Origin: Oscillospiraceae bacterium
GTDB taxonomy: Bacteria; Bacillota; Clostridia; Oscillospirales; Oscillospiraceae
NCBI GenBank assembly: GCA_910574635.1
Contig: CAJTCG010000009.1
Coordinates: 124,001 to 188,000, forward strand
Length of the DNA stretch: 64,000 nucleotides
Reading direction: 5' to 3'
Under the pieces are notes generated by a model. It searched no databases. It was not told the DNA's origin and saw only the letters and a list, made by a program, of their open reading frames with translations. This document shows, one piece after another, positions 34,863 to 44,817 of this stretch (positions are counted from its first letter, which is position 1; each line of letters starts with the position of its first letter). A program made the position numbers and the translations under genes.

Positions 34863-36245
34863 ATGGCGGCACGCGGCAGTTCAGCGGCCCGGCGGGAGCC
34901 CCAGAGGCGGCCGGAACCCCAGCGCAGGCCCGCCCAGCAGAGGCGCAAGCCTGTTCAGAGCCAGCAGCGCCGCCCGGCCCGGCAGAGCGTGGTAATTCCC
35001 TTCCCCGTGCCGGAACGGCAGCCGGTAAAGCGTCCCCGCCGCCGCCCCCTGAGCCGGGAGGAAGCCCAGCGCCGCCAGCAGGCCCGCCTCCGCCAGCAGG
35101 CGCTGGAGGAAGAGGGCAGGGAGCTGGCCAGGGGCCCCATTGACCTGCCCTTCTGCCTGCTGGTCCTGCTGCTGATGGCCATCGGCCTTGTGATGCTGCT
35201 GTCCGCCAGCTTTCCCTCCGCCTATTACAATACCAAGAACAACGACCCCACCTATTGGTTTGTCCGGCAGGCCGTTTTCGCCGTCATGGGCGTGGCCGGC
35301 ATGCTGTTTATCGGCAAGATTAACTACCGGCGTCTCCGGGGCTTGGCGAAAACCCTGCTGTACGTGTCCATATTCCTTTTGATCTTTGTGGCGATTCCCG
35401 GAAACCCCTTCGCCGTCACGGTAAAGGGCGCCACCCGCTGGATTGGCGTGGGCGAGCTTTTCAGCTTCCAGCCCTCGGAGATTGCCAAGATGGCCATCGT
35501 CATCTACTTCTCCGACAGCATTTCGAAGAAGAAGGATCTCATGCGCTCCTTCCGCTACGGCATCCTGCCTTATGCCTCCTTGCTGCTGGTGACGGCGGGC
35601 CTGGTGGCCATCGAACCCCACCTCTCCGGCGCGATTTTGATTCTGGGCGTGGGCGCGGCGCTGATGCTGGTGGGCGGCATCAACTGGGCCTGGGTGTTCG
35701 GCGCCATGGGCGCGGCCGCGGGAATGCTGTACTTCGCCCTGTTTGTGGTGGGCTACAACACCTCCCGCATCCAATACTGGCTGAACCCCTGGGCGGATAT
35801 GCGGGATAAGGGCTACCAGCTTTCCCAAAGCCTTATCACCATCGGCTCCGGCGGCCTCCTTGGCGTGGGCCTGGGGAAGAGCCGCCAGAAGTTCCTGTTC
35901 CTTCCAGAGGAGCATAACGATTTCATTTTCGCCATCATCTGCGAGGAGCTGGGCCTCATCGGAGCCAGCGTTATCATGCTCCTGTTCGCGGCCCTGATTC
36001 TCCGGGGCTACTGGATTGCCCTCCACGCCCGGGACCGTTTCGGGAGCCTCCTGGTTATCGGCGTCACCACGCTGATTGCCATGCAGACCTTCCTGAACAT
36101 CGGCGTGGTGACGGGCTTGCTGCCCACCACCGGCATTTCCCTGCCCTTTTTCAGCTACGGGGGCACGGCCTTGTCCATTCAGCTGGCGGAAATGGGAGTC
36201 GTGCTGTCGGTGTCGCGTCAAATGAAGCCTACCAGGGCTGGATAG
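34863..36245 (+). CDS. ftsW: FtsW/RodA/SpoVE-family lipid II polymerase with a long basic N-terminus
   Basis: 460 residues. About 90 N-terminal residues are rich in R, Q and P (for example RRPEPQRRPAQQRRKP), unusual for the family, and precede about ten membrane helices. SEDS marks are the segment KGATRWI (about 183-189), FQPSEIAK (about 200-207), QSLITIGSGGLLGVGLG and the C-terminal TGISLPFFSYGGTA. It polymerises glycan strands with its partner PBP. AAGGAGGG precedes the ATG. Confidence 0.92.
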   Translation: MAARGSSAARREPQRRPEPQRRPAQQRRKPVQSQQRRPARQSVVIPFPVPERQPVKRPRRRPLSREEAQRRQQARLRQQALEEEGRELARGPIDLPFCLLVLLLMAIGLVMLLSASFPSAYYNTKNNDPTYWFVRQAVFAVMGVAGMLFIGKINYRRLRGLAKTLLYVSIFLLIFVAIPGNPFAVTVKGATRWIGVGELFSFQPSEIAKMAIVIYFSDSISKKKDLMRSFRYGILPYASLLLVTAGLVAIEPHLSGAILILGVGAALMLVGGINWAWVFGAMGAAAGMLYFALFVVGYNTSRIQYWLNPWADMRDKGYQLSQSLITIGSGGLLGVGLGKSRQKFLFLPEEHNDFIFAIICEELGLIGASVIMLLFAALILRGYWIALHARDRFGSLLVIGVTTLIAMQTFLNIGVVTGLLPTTGISLPFFSYGGTALSIQLAEMGVVLSVSRQMKPTRAG

Positions 36246-36259
36246 AGGAGGCGTTTTCG

Positions 36260-37396
36260 ATGCCAAGACCGTTGCAGCGGGTCATCTTTACCTGCGGCGG
36301 CACGGCGGGGCATGTGAACCCCGCCATCGCCCTGGCCCAGCTGACCCTGGAGAAAAACCCCCAGGCGCAGATTTTATTCGTGGGCGCGGAGCGGGGCCTG
36401 GAAAAGGATTTGGTGCCCAAGGCGGGCTACGACTTTAAGACCGTCCATATTTCCAGCTTCCACCGCTCCTTCCAGCCCGCGGAGATCAAGCACAACCTCA
36501 TTTCCCTGGGCAACCTCATCCGGGCTCCCGGGGAGGCCCGGGCCATCCTCCGGGCCTTTCGGCCCGACGCGGTGGTGGGCACCGGAGGCTATGCCAGCTA
36601 CCCGCTGGTAAAGGCCGCCGCCAAGGCGGGGATTCCCGCGGCGGTCCACGAGTCCAACGCCGTTCCGGGCCTTACTACCCAAATGCTGGAAACTTACGCG
36701 GACCGCATCATGGTGGGCTTCGAGTCCTGCCGGAAGCACTACCGCCGCCCGGAGAAGGTGGTGGTTACCGGCACGCCGGTGCGGCACGACTTCTTTTCGA
36801 TGACGAAGGCGGAGGCCAAGCGGGCCTTGGGCATAGACGACGGGAGGCCCCTGATCGTCTCCTTCTGGGGGTCCCTGGGGGCCTCGGGCATGAACCGCCT
36901 GATGGCGGATTTTCTGGCCCTGGAGGCGGCGAAGCAGCCCTTTTACCACATCCACGGCGCGGGGAAGCAGGGCTGTCCCCGGATGCTGGAGGCCCTGGGG
37001 GAAAAAGGCGTGGACCTGGGGGCCTGCCCGGCGTTGCAGCTGCGGGAATACATTTACGACATGGCCCCCGTCATGCGGGCGGCGGACCTGGTTATCTGCC
37101 GGGCCGGGGCTTCTACCATCAGTGAGCTGACGGCCCTGGGGACCCCGGCGCTGATGGTCCCGTCCCCCTATGTTACCAACAACCACCAGGAGAAGAACGC
37201 CCGGGCCCTGGAGGAGGCCGGGGGCGCGGCGGTGCTGCTGGAGGCGGAGTGCTCCGGCCAGGCCCTGTTCCAGGCGGCCTGCGGCATTCTCCGCGACGAA
37301 GAGCGCCTCCGGGCCATGGAGGAGGCCATGGCCTCCCTGGGCATCCGGGACGCTGCGGAGCGCATTTATCAGACGGTGCTGGAGATCCGAAAGTAA
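36260..37396 (+). CDS. murG: Undecaprenyl-PP-MurNAc-pentapeptide GlcNAc transferase
   Basis: 378 residues, GT28 fold. It converts lipid I to lipid II at the inner membrane face. TCGGTAGHVNPAIALA (about 9-24) is the N-terminal glycine-rich loop; VGTGGYASYP and CRAGASTISELTALG (about 280-294) are the acceptor and UDP-GlcNAc motifs. Confidence 0.96.
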   Translation: MPRPLQRVIFTCGGTAGHVNPAIALAQLTLEKNPQAQILFVGAERGLEKDLVPKAGYDFKTVHISSFHRSFQPAEIKHNLISLGNLIRAPGEARAILRAFRPDAVVGTGGYASYPLVKAAAKAGIPAAVHESNAVPGLTTQMLETYADRIMVGFESCRKHYRRPEKVVVTGTPVRHDFFSMTKAEAKRALGIDDGRPLIVSFWGSLGASGMNRLMADFLALEAAKQPFYHIHGAGKQGCPRMLEALGEKGVDLGACPALQLREYIYDMAPVMRAADLVICRAGASTISELTALGTPALMVPSPYVTNNHQEKNARALEEAGGAAVLLEAECSGQALFQAACGILRDEERLRAMEEAMASLGIRDAAERIYQTVLEIRK

Positions 37397-37458
37397 CCAG
37401 AAATCCCCTTCGCCCATAGGATGGAGCGTTACACCATTCTTGGAGCGGAGGGACGGAC

Positions 37459-38718
37459 ATGAGCCATTTAGTCATAAGAGGCGGCAGCCGCCTGCGGGGC
37501 GAGGCCGGGATACAGGGGGCAAAGAACAGCGTCCTGCCCATTCTGGCGGCCACGCTGCTGACGGCGGACCAGGTGGAGCTGCGGGGCTGTCCCCGCCTGC
37601 GGGACGTGGACGCCTCCGTCCGCATTCTGGAGGGCCTGGGCTGCACGGCCCGCTGGGAGGGGAAAAACGTTTTGATCGTGGACGCCCGGGGCCTCAGCGG
37701 CTGGGCGGTTTCCGAGGCGCTGATGCGGGAGATGCGGTCCTCCGCCATTTTCCTGGGGGCCATCCTGGCCCGGTGCGGACAGGCGGAGCTGAGCTATCCC
37801 GGCGGCTGTGAGCTGGGCCCCCGGCCCATCGACCTGCACCTCTCCGGCCTTCGGGACCTGGGGGCGGAAATCGACGACGCCGGCGGCGTCCTGCACTGCA
37901 AGGCCCCCCGGCTTCGGGGCCGGGAGATTGTGCTGAGCCTCCCCTCCGTGGGAGCCACGGAAAACCTGATGCTGGCGGCCTGCGGCGCCTCCGGCGTCAC
38001 CACCATCGCCAATGCCGCCCGGGAACCGGAGATTGTGGATCTCCAAAATTTCCTCACCGCCTGCGGGGCCAGGGTCTCCGGGGCGGGAACCTCCACGGTG
38101 TCCGTGGAAGGCGGGCGGCCCCTTCATGGCTGTACTTACGCCGTCATGCCGGACCGGATTGCGGCGGCTACTTATCTGTGCGCGGCGGCCTCCGCCGGGG
38201 GAGAGGTCTTTTTGCGCGGAGCGCGGGAGGAGCATTTGTCCACCGTCACCGCCGTGCTGCGGGAGGCGGGCTGCTCCATCCGCTCCGACGGGGAGGGCAT
38301 CGCCTGTGTCAGCCGGGAGCGCCCGGCGGCGGTGCGCCCGGTGCGGACGGCCCCCTATCCCGGCTTTCCCACCGACGCCCAGGCCATTTTGATGGCGGCG
38401 CTGCTGCGCTGCCGGGGGGCGGCGGTATTCGAGGAAAATATGTTTGAAAACCGCTACCGCCATGTGGGCGAGCTGGCCCGCATGGGGGCCAATGTCCAGG
38501 TTTCCGGCCGGACGGCGGTGGTGACGGGGGTGGAGCGCCTCCACGGCGCGCCGGTGCGGTGCACGGATCTCCGGGGCGGGGCGGCGCTGTGCGTGGCGGC
38601 CCTGGCGGCGGAGGGAGAGACGGAAATCTCCGAGATTGGCCATATTGCCCGGGGCTATGAGGACCTGGTCCGGGACCTGGGACGCCTGGGGGCGGAGATC
38701 TCCCGGATTGGGGATTGA
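37459..38718 (+). CDS. murA: UDP-GlcNAc 1-carboxyvinyltransferase
   Basis: 419 residues. First committed step of peptidoglycan synthesis, adding enolpyruvate from PEP. GIQGAKNSVLPILAATLL (about 16-33) is the PEP-site segment. The catalytic cysteine is present in YPGGCELGPRPIDLHL (about 112-127), so fosfomycin sensitivity would be expected. A poorly conserved LRGAREEHLSTV occurs mid-protein. Clostridia often carry two murA genes; this is the dcw copy. Confidence 0.93.
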   Translation: MSHLVIRGGSRLRGEAGIQGAKNSVLPILAATLLTADQVELRGCPRLRDVDASVRILEGLGCTARWEGKNVLIVDARGLSGWAVSEALMREMRSSAIFLGAILARCGQAELSYPGGCELGPRPIDLHLSGLRDLGAEIDDAGGVLHCKAPRLRGREIVLSLPSVGATENLMLAACGASGVTTIANAAREPEIVDLQNFLTACGARVSGAGTSTVSVEGGRPLHGCTYAVMPDRIAAATYLCAAASAGGEVFLRGAREEHLSTVTAVLREAGCSIRSDGEGIACVSRERPAAVRPVRTAPYPGFPTDAQAILMAALLRCRGAAVFEENMFENRYRHVGELARMGANVQVSGRTAVVTGVERLHGAPVRCTDLRGGAALCVAALAAEGETEISEIGHIARGYEDLVRDLGRLGAEISRIGD

Positions 38719-38779
38719 ACAGGAAAATACGCGGGGGCCGCGGAGGCGGTCCCCCTTGCGATAGAACTGGAGCGTAGGC

Positions 38780-39553
38780 ATGGCGAGACGGAAGCATACA
38801 AAGCGGCGAAGAGGACGGGGAAGTTTCGGCTTCCTCTATAAGCTGCTGTCCGTCTTGGTGATTTGCGCGGCGATTATCGCCGCCATGACCCTGTTTTTCC
38901 GGGTGGATAACATCGTCGTCACAGGGCAGAAGCGCTACACGGCGGAGGAGATTCAAGCGGCCTCCGGCGTGGAGCTGGGGTCCAACATGTACCTTTTGAA
39001 CAAGTATGACGTCGTCCGGGCCATTACCGGGGAGCTGCCCTATATCGAGGACATCCGGGTGAACCGGAAGCTGCCGGACACCCTGCTCATTGAGGTGCGG
39101 GAGAGCGGGCGGCCCTTCGCCCTGGTCCAGGACGGCAGCGCCTGGCTGATCAGCGCCGGTGGCAAGATTGTGGAGCAGCTTCCGGGGGGGAAGGCGGGGC
39201 AGTACGGGATCATCTCCGGCTGTGAGCTTTTGGCCCCCTCGGTGGGGACTTCCCTGGCCCTGGCTACGGAGTACGCCTCCCAGCAGGCCAGCCTTCTGGC
39301 CCTGCTGGAGGCCTTGGACAACGCGGGCCTGACGGAAAACGTGGACGGCATCCGGCTGGACGAGCTCAGCTACCTGAAAATGGACTACGTTGGCCGCTTC
39401 ACCGTGCGCATGGCCTACGGCGCGGACTATGAGTGGGAGCTGAAAAAGCTGACGGCCACCCTGGCGGATGAGAAAATCCAGAGCAACATGACCGGCACCA
39501 TCGATCTGAGGCTGGAGAGCGACCGGGTGTTTCTCATACCGGGAGAGCGGTAG
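38780..39553 (+). CDS. ftsQ: Cell-division protein FtsQ/DivIB
   Basis: 257 residues. A very basic N-terminus (MARRKHTKRRRGRG), one membrane helix (about 20-42) and a POTRA domain (FFRVDNIVVTGQKRYTAEEI, about 40-59). It links the divisome PBP/FtsW complex to the septum. Located directly before ftsZ, with ftsA missing, as in many clostridia. Confidence 0.9.
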   Translation: MARRKHTKRRRGRGSFGFLYKLLSVLVICAAIIAAMTLFFRVDNIVVTGQKRYTAEEIQAASGVELGSNMYLLNKYDVVRAITGELPYIEDIRVNRKLPDTLLIEVRESGRPFALVQDGSAWLISAGGKIVEQLPGGKAGQYGIISGCELLAPSVGTSLALATEYASQQASLLALLEALDNAGLTENVDGIRLDELSYLKMDYVGRFTVRMAYGADYEWELKKLTATLADEKIQSNMTGTIDLRLESDRVFLIPGER

Positions 39554-39609
39554 GAGCGGCGTTTGCGTCAGGTTTTTTTGAGAATTTGCGTCGAAAGCGA
39601 AACAGGCAC

Positions 39610-39638
39610 TTGACCGGAGGGAGAAAGTGGCTTACAAT
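39610..39638 (+). promoter_or_regulatory. Promoter of ftsZ
   Basis: TTGACC (39610-39615), 17 bp, TACAAT (39633-39638), giving a leader of about 90 bases. Confidence 0.75.
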
Positions 39639-39735
39639 AAGAAAATGAATAGAGTTTCACGGCCTCAAGTCAGGCGGCGGTGAATCGCGGCGTCCTGTCG
39701 GGACGGCCGCACAAATGATAGCAGGAGGCAGCACT

Positions 39736-40854
<1,119 letters not shown>

Positions 40855-40875
40855 CGCGGTTTTTGAAAAAACCGG

Positions 40876-40911
40876 AAGACCCTGGAGGTGTTTGCCTCCG
40901 GGGTCTTTTTC
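40876..40911 (+). terminator. Terminator of ftsZ
   Basis: AGACCCTGGAGG (40877-40888) pairs with CCTCCGGGGTCT (40895-40906), followed by TTTTC. It closes the dcw cluster. Confidence 0.88.
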
Positions 40912-41024
40912 ACGCCTTGAAGCGCCGGAACAGGCAGACGCCGCCATGGGCGCGCTGCCGCTTTTTACTTGTGGTGATTCTGCGTTTTCCGCAAATGATA
41001 ATCAGGCCGGAAACGGCGTTTGAC

Positions 41025-42050
41025 ATGAACAAGGAAGGGGTGGTTTTTTTGTATGGACCTTCACGAATCGCGAAGCGGGCGCTGTGCGCCGGGGCGGCGC
41101 TGGCGCTTGCGGTTTTGCTGTGCGCCGGGGGAAGGGTAAAGGCGATGGAGCCCCGGATGCTGGTCCCGGTGGGCCACACGGTGGGCATCAAGCTCTTCTC
41201 CCGGGGCGTGGTGGTGGTGAAGCTCACCGATGGCGGGACGCCCGCCAGGGAATGCGGCCTGCGCACCGGGGACGTCATCGTTAAATGCGGCGGGAATGCC
41301 GTAACCTCCACGGAGCAGTTTCAGTCCCTTCTGCAAAAGAGCGGCGGCAGCGCCTCCAATTTGCAGATTGAACGGGCGGGGGACAGCGTGACCTTGTCGG
41401 TGGAGCCTTCCCGGAACGATCAGGGTGTCTACTGCATCGGCGCCTGGGTCCGGGACAGCATGGCGGGCATCGGGACCATGACCTGGTACGACCCGGCCAC
41501 CGGAGCCTTCGGGGCCCTGGGCCACGGCGTTACAGACACGGATACGTCGCTGCTGATGCCCTTCTCCAACGGTTCCGTCCTGCCCTCCACCGTCAAGGCG
41601 GTGAAGCGGGGCGAGGCGGGGTCCGCCGGAGAGCTGCGGGGAGATTTTGATTTGACGAGGGACCTGGGGCCGCTGTACGCCAATACCAGCGGCGGCATCT
41701 TTGGAAAGCTGGAGGAAGCCCCTGGGGCCGGGGCGGCGGTCCCCGCCGGGACGGCCCTGCCCGGGCCCGCCACAATCCTGGCCAACGTCAAGGGGGATGA
41801 GGTTCGGGAATATGATATTGAAATTTTGAAGGTCTCGTCTTCCTCGGCGGACGGGCGGGACCTGGTCCTCTCGGTGACGGACCCCGCGCTGCTGGAAGTC
41901 ACCGGGGGCATTGTGCAGGGAATGAGCGGCAGCCCTATCCTCCAAGGCGGGCAGCTGGTGGGCGCTGTGACGCATGTGCTGTTGAACGATCCTACGAAAG
42001 GTTATGGAATTTTGATCGATCATATGCTGGAAGCGTCTGGAATGCAATAA
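41025..42050 (+). CDS. spoIVB: SpoIVB peptidase (S55 family)
   Basis: About 341 residues. A signal-anchor (about 20-38) is followed by a PDZ domain (GGTPARECGLRTGDVIVKC) and the S55 peptidase domain. Catalytic His lies in GALGHGVTDTDT and Ser in GMSGSPILQ. In spore formers, SpoIVB is made in the forespore and triggers pro-sigma-K processing by cleaving SpoIVFA. The start is uncertain: the ATG at 41025 has no ribosome site, while a TTG at 41049 follows AAGGAAGGGGTGG. The latter would give 333 residues. Confidence 0.92.
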   Translation: MNKEGVVFLYGPSRIAKRALCAGAALALAVLLCAGGRVKAMEPRMLVPVGHTVGIKLFSRGVVVVKLTDGGTPARECGLRTGDVIVKCGGNAVTSTEQFQSLLQKSGGSASNLQIERAGDSVTLSVEPSRNDQGVYCIGAWVRDSMAGIGTMTWYDPATGAFGALGHGVTDTDTSLLMPFSNGSVLPSTVKAVKRGEAGSAGELRGDFDLTRDLGPLYANTSGGIFGKLEEAPGAGAAVPAGTALPGPATILANVKGDEVREYDIEILKVSSSSADGRDLVLSVTDPALLEVTGGIVQGMSGSPILQGGQLVGAVTHVLLNDPTKGYGILIDHMLEASGMQ

Positions 42051-42064
42051 AGGAAAGAAGACAC

Positions 42065-42093
42065 GGTCAGGAGCGGGTTTTCCGCTCCTGACC
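42065..42093 (+). terminator. Strong hairpin after spoIVB
   Basis: GGTCAGGAGCGG (42065-42076) pairs perfectly with CCGCTCCTGACC (42082-42093). The following GCCGCTATTTAT lacks a good T run, so terminator activity is likely but not certain. Confidence 0.6.
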
Positions 42094-42262
42094 GCCGCTA
42101 TTTATGGAGAATATCCGTGCCGGGCCGGTATCCCGCCGCGGTTCACCTGGCCTCCGGGCCTTACGGGCAGTCCCACGGATTGTAAAAATCGGAATTCCGC
42201 TGTGTACAACGGGCCGATTTGTGATACAATAGGGAAAACTGTCGAATCATGGAGGAACCGCT

Positions 42263-43231
42263 ATGAACGAGGAGCTGTCCGGAGTGAATTTGAGGGAACG
42301 GGAAACGTCCGCCCGTCCGCTGGGAGAGGCGGCCGGAAACAAGCGGAAGACGCCGCCCTCCCGTGCCGGGAGGAGGCCCGGCCGGGCGGGATTGGCGGTC
42401 CTGCCCCTGGCGATCTCCATTCTTGCGCTGATTGTCGCCGGGACGGCGCTGCTTCTGGTTCTGCGCGGAGGCGGGGAGCCGGAGATCCCGCCCGAGGCGG
42501 AGGAGGAGCCCGTCACCTTCCGGTTTGGCGACATGGTGCTGACGCCCCTGGAGGGAATGCCCCTGAATCCCTATTCTAAGGAGGGCTTTTCCGTGGATGA
42601 AAAGGGCCGGGTTGCCTATGCCTTCGGCGGGCGGCGGGCCAAGGCGGGCGTCGACGTGTCCACGCACCAGAAGGACGTGGACTGGCGGGCGGTGGCGGCG
42701 GACGGCGTCGACTTCGCCATCCTCCGGCTGGGCCACAGGGGCTATAGCGAAGGCGGCCTGTTCCTGGATCAGACTTTTGAGAAAAACCTCCAGGGGGCGC
42801 TGGGCGCCGGTCTGGAGGTAGGCGTTTACTTCTTCTCGCAGGCAATCACACCGGAGGAGGCGGAGGAAGAGGCAGATTATATCCTGGAGGTTCTGGACGG
42901 ACAGGCGCTTACCTTCCCCGTGGCCTTCGATTGGGAGCCCATCACCGGGGACGAGGCCCGGACCGACGGCCTGGACGGAGAGACGATGACCCGCTGCGCC
43001 GCCGCCTTCTGCAAGCGGATTGAAAACGCGGGCTACCGTCCGGCGGTCTATTTTAACCAGACCCAGGGCTATCTGCACTACGATCTGCGGGAGCTGACGG
43101 ACTATGAGCTCTGGCTGGCGGAGTACGGCACCGTGCCGGATTTCTATTACCATTTTGACCTGTGGCAGTACTCCCACACCGGCCGGGTGGACGGCATTCA
43201 GGGAGACGTGGATATGGATTTGGCCTTTTGA
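42263..43231 (+). CDS. GH25-family muramidase with N-terminal membrane anchor
   Basis: 322 residues. About 45 charged residues, a membrane helix (about 46-70), a short acidic linker, then a GH25 domain from about 130. The domain has GVDVSTHQKDVDWRAV (the DxS-start motif), VGVYFFSQAIT, and the catalytic DWEP (FDWEPITG, about 221-228), with WQYSHTGRVDGIQGDVDMD at the end. It would cut MurNAc-GlcNAc bonds of peptidoglycan outside the cell. A weak promoter (TGTACA, TACAAT near 42226-42231) lies upstream. A sporulation or remodelling role is possible from its neighbour spoIVB but unproven. Confidence 0.9.
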   Translation: MNEELSGVNLRERETSARPLGEAAGNKRKTPPSRAGRRPGRAGLAVLPLAISILALIVAGTALLLVLRGGGEPEIPPEAEEEPVTFRFGDMVLTPLEGMPLNPYSKEGFSVDEKGRVAYAFGGRRAKAGVDVSTHQKDVDWRAVAADGVDFAILRLGHRGYSEGGLFLDQTFEKNLQGALGAGLEVGVYFFSQAITPEEAEEEADYILEVLDGQALTFPVAFDWEPITGDEARTDGLDGETMTRCAAAFCKRIENAGYRPAVYFNQTQGYLHYDLRELTDYELWLAEYGTVPDFYYHFDLWQYSHTGRVDGIQGDVDMDLAF

Positions 43232-43268
43232 CGGGGTTTGGACCGAAGAGAGTCTTGCGGAACCGATG

Positions 43269-43328
43269 AAAACGCGCGTCTGCCCTGGGGCGGCATGATT
43301 GGCCCTGGGGGAGACGCGCGTTTTATCG
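43269..43328 (+). terminator. Terminator of the muramidase gene
   Basis: AAAACGCGCGTCT (43269-43281) pairs with AGACGCGCGTTTT (43312-43324), and the T tract is part of the stem; additional CCC/GGG pairing occurs inside. Confidence 0.8.
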
Positions 43329-43340
43329 TCAGCGGGCTTT

Positions 43341-43360
43341 AGGGAAGCACTGATTAAAGC
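43341..43360 (+). repeat. Solo insertion-sequence end (IS5-group-like)
   Basis: AGGGAAGCACTGATTAAA matches the end of the IS5-group element at 63342-63359 (AGGGAAACGCTGATTTAA) at 15 of 18 positions. A partial echo, GTAAACACTGATT, follows at 43363-43375. No transposase is nearby, so it looks like a relic left by deletion. Confidence 0.5.
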
Positions 43361-43437
43361 AGGTAAACACTGATTGACAAGAACAGGTGGAGGAAATTTT
43401 TTTCGAGGAATTGATATATTGCTGATTGGGTTTGTCA

Positions 43438-43466
43438 TGGACAAGATTCCCTCCATGTGGTATGAT
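43438..43466 (+). promoter_or_regulatory. Promoter of the AgrC/AgrA-like two-component genes
   Basis: TGGACA (43438-43443), 17 bp, TATGAT (43461-43466), 25 bases before the sensor gene start. Confidence 0.6.
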
Positions 43467-43491
43467 TGCCCGCAGAAAGGAGGCGCCCGCT

Positions 43492-44817
43492 ATGCTCACA
43501 CTGGAGGATTATCTGTTTCAATTTACAGTTTCCCTGCTCTCCCACGCCGTCCTGGTGGTCTATCTGTTTGTGATTATGGACGCGCGGGGCCGGCGGGTGG
43601 TGAGAAAGCTGCCCGTCCTGCTGCTCTCCCCGCTGCTGGCCACCCTGCTGGATGCGGCTTTGTATGCGCGCCTTCCCGACCACTATGTGGTCCGTTACTG
43701 TGCGTTCTCCTGTGCCATCCTGCTGATGTGTACCCTGTGGATTCGGTGGGCGTGGCGGACCGGGTTCTGGCACGCCTTTGCCGCCGCGTGCATGGCGGGC
43801 ATGTTCCAGGTGGCCGCGTCCGGCCTGGCCCAGATATTGCTTCTGGACAGCGAGATCCCGTACACGGCGTTGATCGCCGTCTATGGCGCTGTGGCGCTGG
43901 TCTCCGCCGCGCTGCTGCACCGGCTCCGCTTCGGGCGCTGGTTCCGCCTTCTGCTGGCGGACAGCTCCGTCCAGCGCCGCATGGCCCTGTTCTTCTTTGG
44001 CCTGGAGGCGGCCATGGAGGCATTCTCTCTTTTACAGGAGGGAATCCATCCGGAATATCTGGTTCCCTACTACGCGCTTGTGCTGGTGATGGCGGGGCTG
44101 GCGGTGGGGCTGGTCATTTACCTGTCCCAGCGGCTGGACGCCTCCCGGAAGATGGAAGTCCAGCGGGACGTCATTGCCCAGCAGCAGCTCTACGAGCGGG
44201 ATTTGGAGGCGATTCAGCGGGAGGTGCGGGCGTTCCGTCACGACTACAAGAATTTGCTGGCAGGGCTGTCTGAACAGGCCGGAAAAGGAGAATTGGATGA
44301 ACTTCGGGCCTCCTTGTCCCAACTGGACGCGGGCTTTGACCAGCACATCGGAGAGAGGATACAGGCATCCGTCCATCTGGGCAATGTGAGAGTCCCCCAG
44401 GTGCGCAGCCTCTTGCTGTCCAAGCTGGCAGCCATGAGAGAAAAGAAAATCGACTGCCGCCTGGAAGCGCTCTACCCTGTGGAGCGTATCGGAATGGACC
44501 CGTGGGACTTTACCCGCTGTCTGGGTATTCTGCTGGACAACGCCGCCGAGGCCGCTTTGGAAGCGGAAACGCCCTGGGTGGAGATTGTTCTGCTGTCTCA
44601 AAAGGACAGGCTGTCTCTGCGGGTGTCCAACCCCTACAATAGGGCCATCGACCCGGATAGAATCTGGACGGAGGGCTTTTCCACCAAGGGAGAGGGCCGG
44701 GGATTGGGACTGCCCAGCTACCAGCGGATTTTGAAGGACTATCCCCATGCGACCGCGTCCACAAGCTGGGCCAATGGCGTGTTTGTTCAGGAATTGGTGG
44801 TGGAAGAAAAAGCATGA
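43492..44817 (+). CDS. AgrC-like (GHKL) sensor histidine kinase
   Basis: 441 residues. Six or seven hydrophobic segments (about 10-215) form a polytopic sensor domain; a short coiled coil leads to the phosphoacceptor RHDYKNLLAGL (His about 248). The ATPase has the N-box LLDNAAEAALE (about 347-357) and the G-box GEGRGLGLPSY. This is the HPK10 class, which senses peptides in agr-type systems, but I find no AgrB or AgrD in the window. AAAGGAGG serves the ATG at 43492. The regulator gene overlaps its stop by 4 bases. Confidence 0.9.
   Translation: MLTLEDYLFQFTVSLLSHAVLVVYLFVIMDARGRRVVRKLPVLLLSPLLATLLDAALYARLPDHYVVRYCAFSCAILLMCTLWIRWAWRTGFWHAFAAACMAGMFQVAASGLAQILLLDSEIPYTALIAVYGAVALVSAALLHRLRFGRWFRLLLADSSVQRRMALFFFGLEAAMEAFSLLQEGIHPEYLVPYYALVLVMAGLAVGLVIYLSQRLDASRKMEVQRDVIAQQQLYERDLEAIQREVRAFRHDYKNLLAGLSEQAGKGELDELRASLSQLDAGFDQHIGERIQASVHLGNVRVPQVRSLLLSKLAAMREKKIDCRLEALYPVERIGMDPWDFTRCLGILLDNAAEAALEAETPWVEIVLLSQKDRLSLRVSNPYNRAIDPDRIWTEGFSTKGEGRGLGLPSYQRILKDYPHATASTSWANGVFVQELVVEEKA

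Noticed and set aside
43374-43491. An AgrD-like peptide gene before the kinase
   Set aside because: The short frame here lacks a cysteine-centred cyclisation motif and an acidic C-terminal tail, and runs out of frame into the kinase gene.
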